64,000 nt of DNA from Utricularia gibba. Lineage: Eukaryota; Streptophyta; Magnoliopsida; Lamiales; Lentibulariaceae. Below are positions 23,801-46,784 of the stretch, one piece after another. A program made the position numbers and the translations under genes. Location: assembly GCA_002189035.1 (NCBI GenBank), contig NEEC01000013.1, positions 744,001 to 808,000 on the forward strand. The letters run 5' to 3'. Below the pieces are notes generated by a model. The model was not told the DNA's origin, did no database searches, and worked only from the letters and a program-made list of their open reading frames with translations. Position 1 is the stretch's first letter, and every line of letters begins with the position of its first letter.

Positions 23801-26241
23801 AACAGTACATAAAAAATTATTCTGATTTAAAAATTATTACTGGCTTGATTTAGATTTGAACATGCTCAGTGCTGTGGTTTACCTGATTTTTATAATAACT
23901 GGCTTTCAGAAAGTAGCAGAATGTGTGAAGCTGGCTTCAGAGCTTTTAGGGAGAGGAACATCTGACAGCAGAGATTCTGCTATGAAACTGATTTCTGAAG
24001 GGCTTTTAGTAAGCTCTCATTCAGAAAAGTTGCTTCAAATGAAGGCCAAAACTCTTTTTATGGTATAAATTTTATCTTGAATGAACAGCATAACTTTAGG
24101 ATTCTTGTATATCATTGTGCATTCGTCCCCACACTTCATTTTTTTATTTACATGTGTGCAATCTCCCATTATTCTATTTGCAGCAGAAGAAATATGAAGA
24201 ACTGATTCAGCTATGCGAGCAAATTCTTGGTTATGCAGAATCTAATTTTCTATTAGCTGATGATGGGAGCCTTCACATGGAAATTAATGGACCTGAGCAG
24301 AAGAAAGCTCCCTCTTTCAGGGTATGGTGCTGTTTTTTGATCGTCAAATCATATTTCCATATGGGAAAGCTTGAGGAAGCCCTTCTGTTTGTGAAGAACA
24401 AAGATGAGTCAGATTTGAATTTAAAAAGGTAATCGTAGTCGTCATATGAATAAGCAATTGTATACCTTTAGTATTGACTATCCAATTTTTCGGCTTAAAA
24501 TATTTTTAATATTATCCTCAGTGAAAATGGAAACTTGGAGGCAATGCTTCCGTTGATTGACATAATCCGCAAGCTCCTACACCACAAGGTAAGGTTCACT
24601 CTATGATTAATGCACATGAGAATTTAATCCTCTTGGTTTAGCACACGATTGAGTAGATAAGATCTTAATGTTACTGCTTTGTATTACTTTTCGAAGCACT
24701 TTCTGAGCATTTTTTATATTCCCATTGAATATGGGTTCAATGTGTTAGACAGGGAATCCATTACAAATTGTTTTTTGTTTTATTGTTTTGCTTTTCAGTC
24801 ATTTTGGTTCCTTATAATGAATTTCTTAACTATTCAGGGTGCTGGAAATGAAGCATACAATGCACGAAAGAATGCAGAAGCTGTTGAACATTACAGCGCT
24901 GCAATATCATGTTCTGTTGAATCACGTCCTTTTGCGGCAATATGTTTTTGTAACCGTGCTGCTGCATATCGAGCCATAGGCCAAACATTGGATGCCATAT
25001 CTGATTGCAGCATAGCCATTGCACTCGATGGAAGTTATTACAAGGTTTGCTTTGAAAACATTTGTTTAGGCATCAGGGACCATATAAATTTGCAGCAACT
25101 ACTATACTTTCAACACTTCTGTGCTTTGTAGATTAAGGTTTTATTATCATTTGGAGTGGCTGCTTAATCTATCTCATACATTTTCAGGCCATATCCAGAC
25201 GAGCTGCATTGTACGAACTGATCAGAGATTATGGAGAAGCAGCTACTGATTATCGGAAACTTATGTCCCTTTTAAGGAAACAAGGTGATCAGAAGATTAA
25301 CTCAGGTGGAGCATCTGATGTATTAGATTATAAAAATGAGCTCTCGCAAGCTCAACAAAAAATATTGAAAATGGAAGAGGCTGGATCAAATGAAATTCCC
25401 TTAAATTTCTACCTCATTCTGTAAGTTTTTTCTTCTTTGTTTCTTTTTCCTCTTGGAGAGAACGGGAGTCCGTTAATCTGTACATCTGGGAGCACTTGCA
25501 TGGTGGGAATTCAATGCAATTGGTTTTTTCTAATTTTATTTTGTTACTGGTTCAATGCCAGGGGAGTTGACCAATCTGCTGATGCACTAGAAATCAAGAA
25601 AGCCTATCGCAAAGCTGCCCTGAAGTATCACCCAGACAAGGTTTTGCTTCTTTGATTCTATGGTTTTGCTGCATTGTCATGCTTCCACTGAGTACTGAAC
25701 TCTTTCCTTCTTAGGCTGGTCAATCGTTTGTAAGAAATGAAAACTCAGATGATGCTACCTGGAAGGAAATTGCTGAAGAAGTCCGTAAAGATGCAAACAA
25801 GCTGTTCAGGATGATCGGAGAGGCTTATGCCGTGCTTTCGGATACTGAAAAGGTACTTTGGAATCACATATTGCTTTCATCTATACTCAATTTACTCTTT
25901 GGGGGTGAGGAAGATTCCATATAGTCTACCAGATTAGTTGAGCACGTGCTGGAATCTTAAGTTTGTGTTTTCCACATTGTTTGGTCGTTGCATTACGAAT
26001 TCTTTCTTTGTTTGAATGCAAATTCCAAATGCAGCGATCTCTGTATGATCTGGAAGAAGAGATGCGCTCAGCAGCCAACCAACGGGTAAATCCCTACAGC
26101 ACAAGGGATTTTTCAGAATTTCACAACCACAAGTTCGAGAGAAGCAGCAGCAGCAGCAGCCGGAGATATTGGCAAGATTCCTGGAGACCAGGTGCCTCTT
26201 TTCGAGGCTCGGAACGAAGCAACTACAACTGGTACTCATGA
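20876..26241 (+). CDS. TPR and DnaJ domain co-chaperone (DNAJC7-like, TPR16 type)
   Basis: Eleven exons: 20876-23079, 23216-23455, 23587-23716, 23910-24062, 24184-24428, 24522-24588, 24838-25044, 25188-25420, 25562-25640, 25715-25852, 26035-26241, giving 1300 aa. The first exon alone encodes about 734 residues of Ser/Asn/Glu-rich, probably disordered sequence with scattered FG/FSS motifs ([19 protein letters not shown]). Then come TPR blocks at about 735-880 ([39 protein letters not shown]) and 1013-1110 ([19 protein letters not shown]). A J domain follows at about 1150-1240 with [21 protein letters not shown] and the essential HPD near residue 1184. The C-terminus has a six-Ser run and aromatic/Arg-rich sequence. 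J domains stimulate Hsp70 ATPase and TPRs can bind Hsp70/Hsp90 tails. Intron 1 uses the uncommon donor GTTAGC. Exon 5 could also start three bases later (24187). Confidence 0.92.
26143..26160 (+). repeat. Coding (AGC)6 trinucleotide repeat
   Basis: Six tandem AGC codons in the last exon of the TPR/DnaJ gene encode six serines. A pure codon repeat of this kind is prone to length variation. Confidence 0.95.
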
Positions 26242-27240
26242 TTCATTTCTAGACCATATTGGGCAATAAATCCAGGTCCAAGAAACTTGAAGAACAGAGG
26301 CATGGTCCATGGCCTACACCCAACTGGATAACTAGCACTGACCCGTAGCACGAGTCCCTTTTTGGAAGCAACAAGGTAGTTGATACCCTTGTTCAGATTG
26401 ATACAACTTGTGGATGTTTTGAGCATGCTAACCGCAGTGGAGGCCGGGCCAGTGAGGCGGATGAGTAGTTGAAGCAGGGCTCCTTGCTACTTGTGTTTGC
26501 ATGTACATAAAAGCACTGTGAGGTGTGTTACCTTGGAGTTGGAGATGGCCAGGCCAAGTCGCTCTACTTCTCCACAAGCGCAGTCAAGCAGAGAGGTTGA
26601 GACAGGAAAACAATCATGAACAAAATGTATGCATAGGCATTGATTGAGACTGAGCCAGACCAGACACACCCGTATGAATATCTCATCTATGGGAATGCAT
26701 TTCACATCTTAACAACATCCAAATGCTGAACACACCTGCCCATGTCAATTGCTCCTTCAAAATGAGGAAGCCTTGTTTGATAATTAATGTTATATAAAAT
26801 TTTTTCTAATTTTTGAAATTATTTTAATTATGACTTTTTTTTTTCTCATTTGAAATTCATCTTTAACATTATAAATAAGTAAAATTTATTGAGTGATAAC
26901 TTTCTGTATCACAATAAATTTTCCTGTAATTGTTGTGATTTAATTGGGTTTAGAATTTTGAAGTGTAAGATAAAGTATTTTTTTTTACATTTAAGGTAAA
27001 TAAATTTTTGGCATTAATTAATATAATTTTATATACAAAATACTTAAAGTGAGTCTAATACATTATTTGAATATGATTTAAGATAAACACATAATGTACG
27101 AATTTAAATTGTTTGAATTTATCTACAATCAGTTTTAAATTAAACTGTCTATTAAACATATCATTAAAATAATATATATTTGATTTGATTTTAATAAATC
27201 CACGTTTCACTATCCGTATTTAAAAGAATTTTAAAATCAG
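26242..27240. other. 3' flank of the TPR/DnaJ gene and AT-rich spacer
   Basis: The first roughly 500 bp have mixed composition, consistent with a 3' UTR. From about 26770 the sequence is AT-rich. No further gene is recognised. Confidence 0.5.
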
Positions 27241-28134
27241 GTAGCCGGAGGAGTGATGCCCTAGACATAGAGAGAGAAAACGAGGGCGTGGTGTCCGTCC
27301 GACTGAAATACATGTATGTATGTATTAAGGTCGCAACGCCCAATCTCTCTGGCTTCACATTCTCGGCAAATTTCTTTCTTTCTTCCCCCATTCTGCTCTG
27401 CCCTCTCTCTATCTCATCCCATCATCGGACATCGATCAAGATTTCGCCCACTCTACACATCCTGCACCTCCTCCTCCCTTTTTGGTTTCTATACGCCAGT
27501 TCTTGTTTTGTTTTATCTCCCCAACCCGGTTGCGCGACAAAAGAAAACGTCTCTCAAAACGCTACCCCTTCCCTTTTTGAACCCATCTTTCCCGCTGCCG
27601 CCGGTCTCCTTCACGTTGCCACCATCGGCGGCGATCCTGCGGCCAACTTACCCGATTTAAGGAAATACCCGCATCCGATATTTTAGTTTTTCCTTTTCGG
27701 CTTTCCATTCAATTTTAACACCCTATTCGTGGAGCTCAAGAGTATTCAGAAACGAATTTGGTATCTTACGCCCCGTAGTCCGTATTCATGTTTGATTAGG
27801 GTTTTCTGCAGTGTGGATTTAGGGTTTCGTGAAATGGGGAGTAATCATGATGAATTTTAAGACATGAACGAGCGATCCGTATCTTTTGGTGTAATAACCT
27901 CTGAAGCAGAGATGAACAACTGCCGTGTTTGTATTATCCAAAAAATCCCTCTTTTTAATAACAGCGTTCTGTGACTTCTGACTACCTTTTGCATTTTTCT
28001 CCAACTCTCTCCTCATATGTTTGTTGCCGGGTTTTATTTCAGAGGCATTTTGAAGGCAAGCTTTCTGCAACAAGAGCTCTTTCGGTTTCTTTTATTTGAC
28101 TGACCGCTCTTTAAATCCATGCAAAGACAAGGAT
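27241..28134 (+). promoter_or_regulatory. Promoter and 5' leader region of the CHD gene
   Basis: A pyrimidine-rich, GC-richer block from 27340 to 27700 (CTCTCT and CCTCC runs) follows AT-rich DNA and resembles a plant first-exon leader. The stretch to 28080 is T-rich and probably includes a leader intron. Several upstream ATGs are present, one of them in frame at 28096 with the main start. I chose 28135 because the protein then begins MAFFGNYSD, similar to the MAFFRNYS start that I recall for Arabidopsis CHR5. Confidence 0.5.
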
Positions 28135-38255
<10,121 letters not shown>

Positions 38256-38910
38256 CCCATCCAGTTGATCGAGGAAGTTGTTGCAACTCTGGTTCAGCCA
38301 TGTGTTTTTTACTCATTGGCTGTTGCTGCACCACGAGGAGAGAACATCACAATTCTCGCACGTTTTGGGAACTGCCAAGTTTGCTGCACTTTTTCTCGAG
38401 TTGGTTAATTAACCAGAGGCCGCTGGAGGTTTGAGAGAAACCATTCAAAATGTAGGAAAGTTGGAAGCGTCTGCAATGGCTGGCACCAAGAGGAAGAGAG
38501 ATATCTACTGGTTACAATTTCCAGTTGAGTTTAAACCCCTTGTCTTGTTATTATACATGAAGAAAAAGAACCTGGTGGTGGATGAGTTGCGGACAGGCAA
38601 TTTTTCTCTGTAATATTGGGAGAAAACTGTAAATAAGAAAAATTTTGATCAGTGAAATACAACTTCATTTCCTGCGACCTATCTCACACCCTCGTTTGGA
38701 ATTCAGTGATTTTGGTGGGGCCTTAGGAAGTATAAAACTTCTCAGACTCCATCAAGAATTTACATTTTTCACCCTCTGCCACTCCATCTTAAACCCCCAA
38801 GCCAAGAATCAGCAAATGAAAGCAAACAGTAATGAGTAAAACCTCCCTATTATATCATCATCTACAAACCCAGGTTAAGGACTGACTGAGTGGAAAGTGT
38901 TGGTAGAATG
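38256..38910. other. Convergent 3' flanks of the CHD and RCC1-FYVE genes
   Basis: Spacer of 655 bp between two stop codons on opposite strands. It should contain both 3' UTRs. No gene is recognised here. Confidence 0.5.
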
Positions 38911-41900
38911 TCAATGAGACATGTCCTCACTTCCAGCTCCCACGCTAGACTTGTCAGGAATCCTGATATTGTATTGTTCAAATACTCTTGTTCGGTTCTC
39001 TGCCCACCATTGTTCTGCCTGCTTCTCGCTAAACCGTTTACGGCTGCATTAAACAAAGGAACCATAATATGCATGGAGACTGCAAGTCACCAAAACGTTT
39101 CTGAATCCAATCGAATGGAAGTGTAAGTTCATGATCCAGATAAGTGATTCCGGCATGCATGAGAACACTAAGTTCAGTGATAAAAATTATGTATGACATA
39201 CCGGGGCATGTTCAAAGCACAATTATACGTAATGGCTGGAATAAAGTTGAAGGGGCAGAATTTAGCTTACAGAAACACACCTGAAACGAACTCGTTTCAA
39301 ATCTTTGAACCCTCCAGGTGATGAGCTAAGGGTAATATATACACCAGGTTCATCGTGCTCAACCCATTCATCTTCAGTACGTGGATCAATTCCCTCCTTG
39401 GTTTTATTATTTCCGTTGTTGATGGCTTCTAGCTTACCTTGCCTGGTTTGAACCAACGCAATAGTGTTTGCGGTACTGGAACCATTAGGCGGTATCAGAT
39501 TCCTTGATTCATAATGTTCCAGATCTTCCACGTGCAGCTGGCCATTTACTCGTTCAACAGCAGCAGGAATTTGATTGGGCGAGAATTCACAAGAATTCAA
39601 GAGAGAGGATTTGATGATTCTAGCAGAATCCACAGGAAGTTTTTCAGCCATTTCCTTCAGCTGAAACAAAATCAGTATCATTAGCCAATGCATTGGGAGT
39701 ATCATCAATCACTCAGTGACGTTGACCAAAAAATCAGTCTGGATAACGATACTTCACAAATTATGCAGTTCAAAAAACAAAAAAAAAAAAGAAGTATCCA
39801 TGGGCTAGTAAATTACTTATTGAATGGTTATGAGCATGCTGATTCTTTTCCACTTTTCCCTCAGGTATGGGGGAACATCGACATTAGCTTCAATGTAAGT
39901 TCACGTGACAAACAGCAAAATGAGGCTTTGTTAGCTTTTTGAGTCGTGGATTAATGTTAATGATGCTTTACAAGAATCTAAAATAAACATAAATAAGTGC
40001 CTATTATTTCAATCTACCGCAAAATTGTTAAAAATTGTTGAGTGCTTTCCCGTTACAAAACAAAGTAACCAATTTTCTCTGGGCGAAGAAGCATATGTAA
40101 GTATTCCAATGCTATAAATTCATGACATGGATAAACACAATAATGCTTCTTACTTGCGCTGTAAGTGACTTGATAACTTCCTTTGCCACTTTGCATTTGG
40201 CAGTCTCTTCGCCAGCAATTGCAATTGCTTCCTTCAGTTGTTTACTTGTTCTATCTAGCTCCAACTCTTGATGTTGAGCCTTGCGTGTCAGATTATCCAC
40301 CTGATCATGGTGAAGGGTGAAAAACATAGCTCACTAAGATACGCAAATTTTGAATAATTGGATTGCAGATAAAAAAGAATAAAAGCTATTGAATCTCTAT
40401 CCATTCTAAGGTAAAACAACAATGATCTGCTGCTGCACCACAAAATCAAATATCCATACTCTTCAGGAAACATACATGACTGATAGCCAGAGATTGTGAT
40501 TGAGAAAAGGAACACGTACAACTGATGCATGATATTTTCCAAGTGAATAAGCATCCAAGCCCAGAAGTCAATGCAATGAAACTGCACTCAGACAAGTAAA
40601 TAACAATAACATACCTGTGCTCTTAAATTTACAACTTCCTGGTTGAGGCTATCATTCGTTGATTTCTCATTGTCGACAGCAAGCATGGGATATATAAGGC
40701 CACCCAAAGTTGGAGTTGGGGTGGTAGAACGAGGAGGACTCACTCGCCTTGATATTGGTGATGTTGCTCGTGAAACAATCCTTGATCCAGGAACTGAAGC
40801 TGAGAAAAATTTCTTCGATGACCCTAACATTGGGTTGAGAGACTTGGACATATTGTCCGGATCCTGTTTAGAGCTTCCATTCCGTATGGGAGATACAAGG
40901 CTGCTATTCAAATCTAGTTTTTTGTTTCTCCTAGTAAACTGGGGCCCCATCTCCTTCAAAGAATCCAGCATTGAAAACCTGGTCAACTGCGAATGAGATT
41001 TAGTACCCATCTTACCATCTTTGTCTACCAAATCATTTTTCCCAGCATTCAAACTTCCCCGTCTACTCACAGATGAATGGCATGATGCGTCAATTTCAAT
41101 AGCTTTCTTCAGTTTGTTGAAACAACTTTCACAAACACGGTATGACTTGTTAGGGTTTGGAGCCATTGATGCCTTAAGTGACTTCTTGTTGCTGCAAGAA
41201 TGACAAAATACTAGTCCACAATTGTAACAGTTATGACGCTTCCTTTTGAAGTTAAATTGAAGGTGGCAACCTGAACAAACAGATTGATCAAGGCATGAGA
41301 CCCACTTATGAAGGCATATAGCAACAGTGAAACTTCTACCACAAACAACCCTTTTTACTTGTTTGTCCTTCAAAGATTCCACTAAAGTTGGAAAATTTCT
41401 CCCTTCAACATCCCCATGACCCAATCTACCATTTGCCCCTTTTCCCCATGTATAAACCTCAGCTCTGGAAGTCAACACTGCAACATGATAGGCACCACAA
41501 GCTATCTCCTCCACCAAACACTTTCCAAGTTTCCCTTCCACGCGACATGGGAGTTTCCCATCAGCCTGAGGGTTCCCCAACTGCCCATAAACTTGACTAC
41601 CCATAACATACACCTGCCCAGATGTTGTAAGAGCAATTGTTAAGGTGTCTCCACAAGCAACCTGGCAAAAGTTTGGTTCTACGAGAGCAGCAACACATGT
41701 TGGGACGAGTTTTGATTCCCTATCACCATGACCAAGACGATACTTGTCACCATCACCCCAGGTAAAAAGCTTTCCTGACGAGCAGTTACTGGAATTTGAG
41801 CTTCCAACCATAACTTCAACAACTGCAGCAGTATGCCAAACACCACATGCGACTCTTAAAGTGCATAGACCCTTCAATGATTCCACTTCTCTTGGCTTTA

Positions 41901-44416
41901 GAACACTTAACCGGTCTCCATGACCAAGAACACCAAAGGTTCCATCACCAAAAGTGAACAACTGTCCTGCAGATGTCACAACAGCAGTATGCCATGGGCC
42001 GCATGAAACAGAAGATATATGAATCCCACTAAGTGGCTCCTCAACTCTTTTGGGAACCCAATGGCTAACCTCATTTCCATGACCCAAAATGCCAAAATGA
42101 CCATGACCCCATGTGTATAAATCTCCAGTAAGGGAGACAGCACAAGAATGGTATTCACCACATGCTACAAGCTCAATGTTACAGTTGCTCAGAGTATCAA
42201 TTAACTTTGGTTGTAAGACATCCGAATCTACACCATGGCCAAGCCTACCGTTGAATTCCTCACCCCAAGAAAATGTCTCTCCCTGTTTCGTCACTATAGT
42301 TGCATGTCTTACACCACAAGCTATGTTATGAACATCTAACAGGACAGCAGACTCTAGGCCCCTAGGCAGCAACGAGTCCATTTTAGGTCCAGAGAAAGTT
42401 CCCACCTTATGCACTCCACCCCCAATAATCCCATCACCAGTTCCTTCGCCCCAAATGTAAACATCCCCAAGGGCATCACCATCATCATGTCCTGAACCAT
42501 GGCTAGAAGAACTCACAGCACTGGACAGACTTACTCTGAAGGCATCCACTCCCATTCCCTTCATGTGGCCATGTAAACCATCTGAGCCTCCAGAAGAGAT
42601 GGAAGCAAGGCCACTAGCAGAATCTTTGGTAAATAAACCCTTGGGAGGCCCAGAATATAATAAAACGTCTGAAAATGCTTTCTCTAAGCCATTTTTAGGA
42701 GGGCTATCATATGGACTGTATACATCGGCAGAATCCTGCCCAAATAAGAATTTTTTTAGTATTTTGTATAAGAAAATATTATGAGCTAACTTACCATACA
42801 AGACCATTGAAAAGAGGAAATGTGATTCTGCCATTGCTTAAATACCACACGTAAGAAAACCCCCCACCTTTAGTAAGCCTTCACCATTTCCAGAGGAGGA
42901 ATGTAGAGGAGAACTACATCTGGTGTATGCCCGCGGACTATTAGCTCCAGATGAGATTCCCTCACTCCTGGATTCATTTCTCCTGTTACATCGATGACTC
43001 CGCAAGATCAATGCCTTAAGCCCACTGAACCACACTTCTGCTTCTTCCTTATCCTTGCATATCTAGCATTTGAAGAAGAGTCATGTAGAACATTAAGAAT
43101 AGCATCAGAAAAAATCAAACAAGAAATGGAAATACAACTTCCATGAGGAATTCAATCAAGGATATCGACCCTCACCAAATCAAGTGACCTGTCATTGTAT
43201 ATAAGAGAAAAGGATTGATATTCCTTCTCAGGTCGTGGGTATCTCTGAAATATTGACTGGAAAATGAAGACAATAAATTAGATCGAATTCGAAATTAGAA
43301 GGAAGTGATCCCATGAAGTCCAGATGCAATATGAAGCATCAACGTTCTAGATTGAAACGATAGTCCATGAACACGAAAGTGTGAAAGCATCAAAATATAT
43401 GTAGGAGGGAACTCACAGTTCGCTGTCCAGAAATGATCTTAGACACATCACTAAGCTTGAGGTGTTTCTCTTCTTTACCTGAGAACCATATCAGGACAGA
43501 TTCATCCTGAAATAAAGTGTTCGACTTGATCATGTAATTCTGCCACGATCTAAAGGATTTTATGAGTAGAACAATAAAAAAGATTTTATGAGTAGAATAA
43601 TAAAGAACACCAATAATAAAAAACATGGATCTTCATAACGACAACGCATGATTCTTTCTATTTAGAAGTCAAAAAATATAAGACTTCAAAATAGTCCATG
43701 AACAATTTAGGAGGTAATATGCGCTTTGCTTACATTTGCCAAGCGAAATGGACAAAACTTGGGCTTTCCTCTTCTTCCGTACTTGAGCAAGTGTGCACCT
43801 TTCTTAAGTGCAGTTATTGCCTGTTCAACCAAAATCAACAACTAATCAAATACCAAACACAGTTACATGCTTTGCACATCAAGAGGAAAAATCATGGGTC
43901 CTAGGTAAATGGTATTGAGAGAAAGCAATATAACATTCAAAAATACGTATGCTAGCAATCCTTCCCAACAGTAACAGAGACCAAAACGACCTGAGATCCA
44001 TTCAATAGGAATTGCAACAAATGTTCCAGATGCGAAGATAAAGAACGATACACTATCCTTGAATTGGCTCTCAGAGAATGAAGCAAGCATCTCAAAATAC
44101 TGCACCTAGTGTTGCATTATATTCCTTATAGATTACATGGGATCAACCAAGTACGTTGCATAGCACTGGACATGAACATTAAAAGGTTTTCGCACGCATC
44201 AGATAGAAATCACATACAAGAAGCACGGGACCATGATCAAATAAGAGAGTTCATTGCGGAGAATCGAAGTCAATGAGTGAGACATACGGTAACGAGGGAA
44301 ATAAAGAGCCAGATGCAAAATGTGAGCATAAACCATTAAAAAAACAAGAAAACCTTGACCTGTTCAATGTCCCGCTCCAATGACCCACCAGCTCTCGTAC
44401 TGTCAGAGATACTCAT
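38911..44416 (-). CDS. PH-RCC1-FYVE-BRX protein (PRAF family)
   Basis: Nine exons on the minus strand: 44416-44360, 43820-43734, 43506-43417, 43256-43176, 43062-42868, 42735-40615, 40300-40154, 39660-39281, 39043-38911; 1096 aa. Order: N-terminal PH-like domain (about 15-135; LLKYGRRGKPKFCPFRL, WFSGKEEKHLKLSDVSKIIS); RCC1 propeller (about 255-635) with repeated WG..GRLGHG units; FYVE zinc finger (about 640-705, window 41130-41330) with four Cys pairs CSGC, CYNC, CHSC and CESC and the variant RKRHNCYNCG; a Ser-rich linker; a coiled coil (NLTRKAQHQELELDRTSKQL); and a BRX domain at the end (DEWVEHDEPGVYITLSSSPG, RFSEKQAEQWWAENR). The family binds phosphoinositides and has been linked to small-GTPase exchange and to polarity and vascular development. 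Intron 1 has the weak donor GTCAAG, but only that choice joins DIEQ to AITALKKG in phase. Arabidopsis At5g12350 is a likely relative, from memory. Confidence 0.93.
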
Positions 44417-44830
44417 CCTATTCCTGCTCCACAACATCAACACAAGAACTCCAACCTTCCTGACCAATCCCCAAGCCTAGACCCCACATTCACCATTTTC
44501 CAACTCCGATCACCCGGTCAAGACGCAGCAAATAAAAAAAGCCCAAAATTCCTCCCAATGCTGCTAACTAACCGTTCCCTCAATCTTAAAAGAAACCTAG
44601 ATTCCCGAACGAACACGACACTAGAACACTAGAGGTACAATACGTTAAAGAAAAATGCAACAAAACGGAAATCCGTGAATCAGCTGCCTCCAGCTCGAAA
44701 AATCCGGAAACACAGGACAGGAAGACAAAAGAGAAAAGAGAGAGAGAGAGAGAGAGTGAGTGAGTGAGTGATGACCACGAGAGACTGCCCAGACCCAGAG
44801 TCGCACAACCCCTCCCTCCATCATACCGGC
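44417..44830 (-). promoter_or_regulatory. 5' leader and promoter region of the RCC1-FYVE gene
   Basis: GC-richer sequence just upstream of the start codon, ending sharply at an AT-rich boundary near 44880. It contains an (AG)n/(GAGT)n tract at 44737-44770, which reads as (CT)n in the gene's orientation, a common element of plant 5' leaders. Confidence 0.5.
44737..44770. repeat. (AG)n / (GAGT)n microsatellite
   Basis: Alternating AG from 44737 to 44756 passes into tandem GAGT units up to 44770. Confidence 0.92.
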
Positions 44831-44839
44831 GACTTGTCA

Positions 44840-46134
44840 AAACAATAATACGAGTTTCTTTCCCCCAAAAGAGGCTTGTTTGCATTACTACTTTTGAAAA
44901 ACTTGAGCAAATTCGAATAATTATTGAGGCGTAATTTTAGAAACCGATGAATTTTGACGAATTTCTGGAAAAATAGAATAAGAAAGTATTCTATAATTTT
45001 TTCCATATATTTAAATTACAGTAATTAAATAAATTGGTATTGTATGTTCCAAAACTCTATTTTGCAGGAAGAGTTTAAATGGACAGGGAATATAATTTAG
45101 CAGTAGTAAATTTTTTTTTAAGAAACATAAATTATTTTTTTCTATTTTTTGAAAATGAGAAATCAGTAATAAAAGTGGTGGATAATATATTTATTTTATT
45201 TAACAGATATGATGCATTTATAATTGGAATGTGTTAATATATAAACATATTTGATACATGGGTTTAAAATAGATGGATTTAGGTGTTTTGATTATCTAAC
45301 CATCCATATGGGCTGTGTGATTAGTGTGTTGTGTATTACATCATATTTATTTTATTTAAAGTTATATAGACATGTTTTTTAGTATTTAAAAAATAAATTA
45401 TGTTTAGTACGCAGATGTAATTTATTTGATGATAAGTAGTTTGATTTGTAAATTGAAAATAATGAATTTAGAGGTTTTCACATGAAATTATATATTTATA
45501 CTGTATTTATTTATTTAAAAAAATGACTTCCCATTTTACCCATTTACGTTGCTCCCTCCCTCGTCGAACCAGTTACTCTAGTAGGATGCAATGTGTATAA
45601 TTTTAGGATGTGTGATTTTGTTCTCTAGGAATTAGCATGATGCTTTTTGACTTTTTAAAGTACATTTTATCCTACACTTGGGTACACTTGAAATGTAATG
45701 ATTTCGTCCCATATGAGCTGAATGCTCTAAATGTGAATCACAATGCTATGGGGAATCTTCTTCATTCTCCTGAAAGTTGAGCTGATATAGCTACTGAACT
45801 AAAAGAAATCTATAAGGAAAGAATGCGGGAGTGTGACATAGCGCAACATGAGGGAACTGACCAAAGGGGACTTGACTTATCCACATAGAACAATACCAAC
45901 GTCGTCAAGAGCAAAAAACAATGCCTCTTTCCATTTTGATTATCCTACTTCTAAAGATATTTAGATAGCTTAGGGAAAGCAATTGTTATGATGACATGTT
46001 TTTCAAACACCAAACCCTTGCTTGTAGCTCACATCGTGATTGATGTAGATTCTTCCCTAAGTCATCTCACCTTAGAAACTAACTTTCCTGACCAAATAGT
46101 GAAATACAACCCCTCCAACAAATATGGTAAGGAG
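44840..46134. other. AT-rich intergenic sequence
   Basis: AT-rich to about 45560, then mixed composition from 45560 to 46134 with fragmentary reading frames and many stops. The second part may be the worn remains of a transposon, but I recognise no domain. Confidence 0.4.
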
Positions 46135-46305
46135 TGAACATACTAGATTAATTGGATAAATTCAAAGAGAAATAGAATTGAAGCAAAGATTGTAATAATT
46201 TTTTATTCAAATCAAATATATTTGGATTTATAGCAAAAGAACAAACATCCTAAAATCATCATCAACCCAACCGCTAAAAATATCTATAATGGCATGATCC
46301 TCTAT
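46135..46305 (-). repeat. Left part of an interrupted copia LTR (older element)
   Basis: With 51243-51335 this forms one LTR: on the plus strand it begins TGAACA here and ends ATCAACA at 51335. On the minus strand it contains a TATAAAT box (about 46230) and a T-rich R/U5-like body, as in copia LTRs. It is split by the younger copia element at 46306-51242. CTAT lies on both sides of the insertion. Confidence 0.6.
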
Positions 46306-46722
46306 TGATGGAAACCATTGAAGCTTGGCATATGTTTGCAATACGGTGGTTAGGCACATGACCTAAGAATAAGATGATTCAATCTACACAATCACCTAGT
46401 CTACCGAATGACTTGTTAAGTCTATTAGATCTCATTTTTTTCTGTTGAGTTCATTCTAGTTGCACTATAAATAGGTGTTGTCCCTTGGTTTTTTAGTGTG
46501 TGAAATTACAGATTTTTTTCTCAACGTTTTTCCTGTCTTTATTGTATTTTCTTGTCTTCTTTCGTGTGTTGTTTTCTACTTCATGTGTTACTTTGTCTCA
46601 TCATTTTCCATTGTACACATCACCACTTTGCAGCATAGAAACTTGAGAATATCACAAGATACTCCAGAAGATTGTAAAATCAGTGGCTCAACACTGAAAA
46701 CCATCATCCTTTCGGTTCAACA
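46306..46722 (+). repeat. 5' LTR of the copia element
   Basis: Pairs with 50851-51242. Shared blocks include GAATGACTTGTTAAGT, GTTGCACTA and CAGTGGCTCAACACTGAAAA. A TATAAATA box occurs at about 46467. Confidence 0.9.
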
Positions 46723-46724
46723 AG

Positions 46725-46738
46725 TGGTATTAGAGTGA
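46725..46738 (+). promoter_or_regulatory. Primer-binding site of the copia element
   Basis: TGGTATTAGAGTGA resembles the TGGTATCAGAGC site complementary to initiator tRNA-Met used by plant copia elements. It differs by a few bases and lies two bases after the LTR. Confidence 0.8.
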
Positions 46739-46784
46739 GAATTCTTTAGGTATCTACACCATATTTCAATTGATATAACTATCC

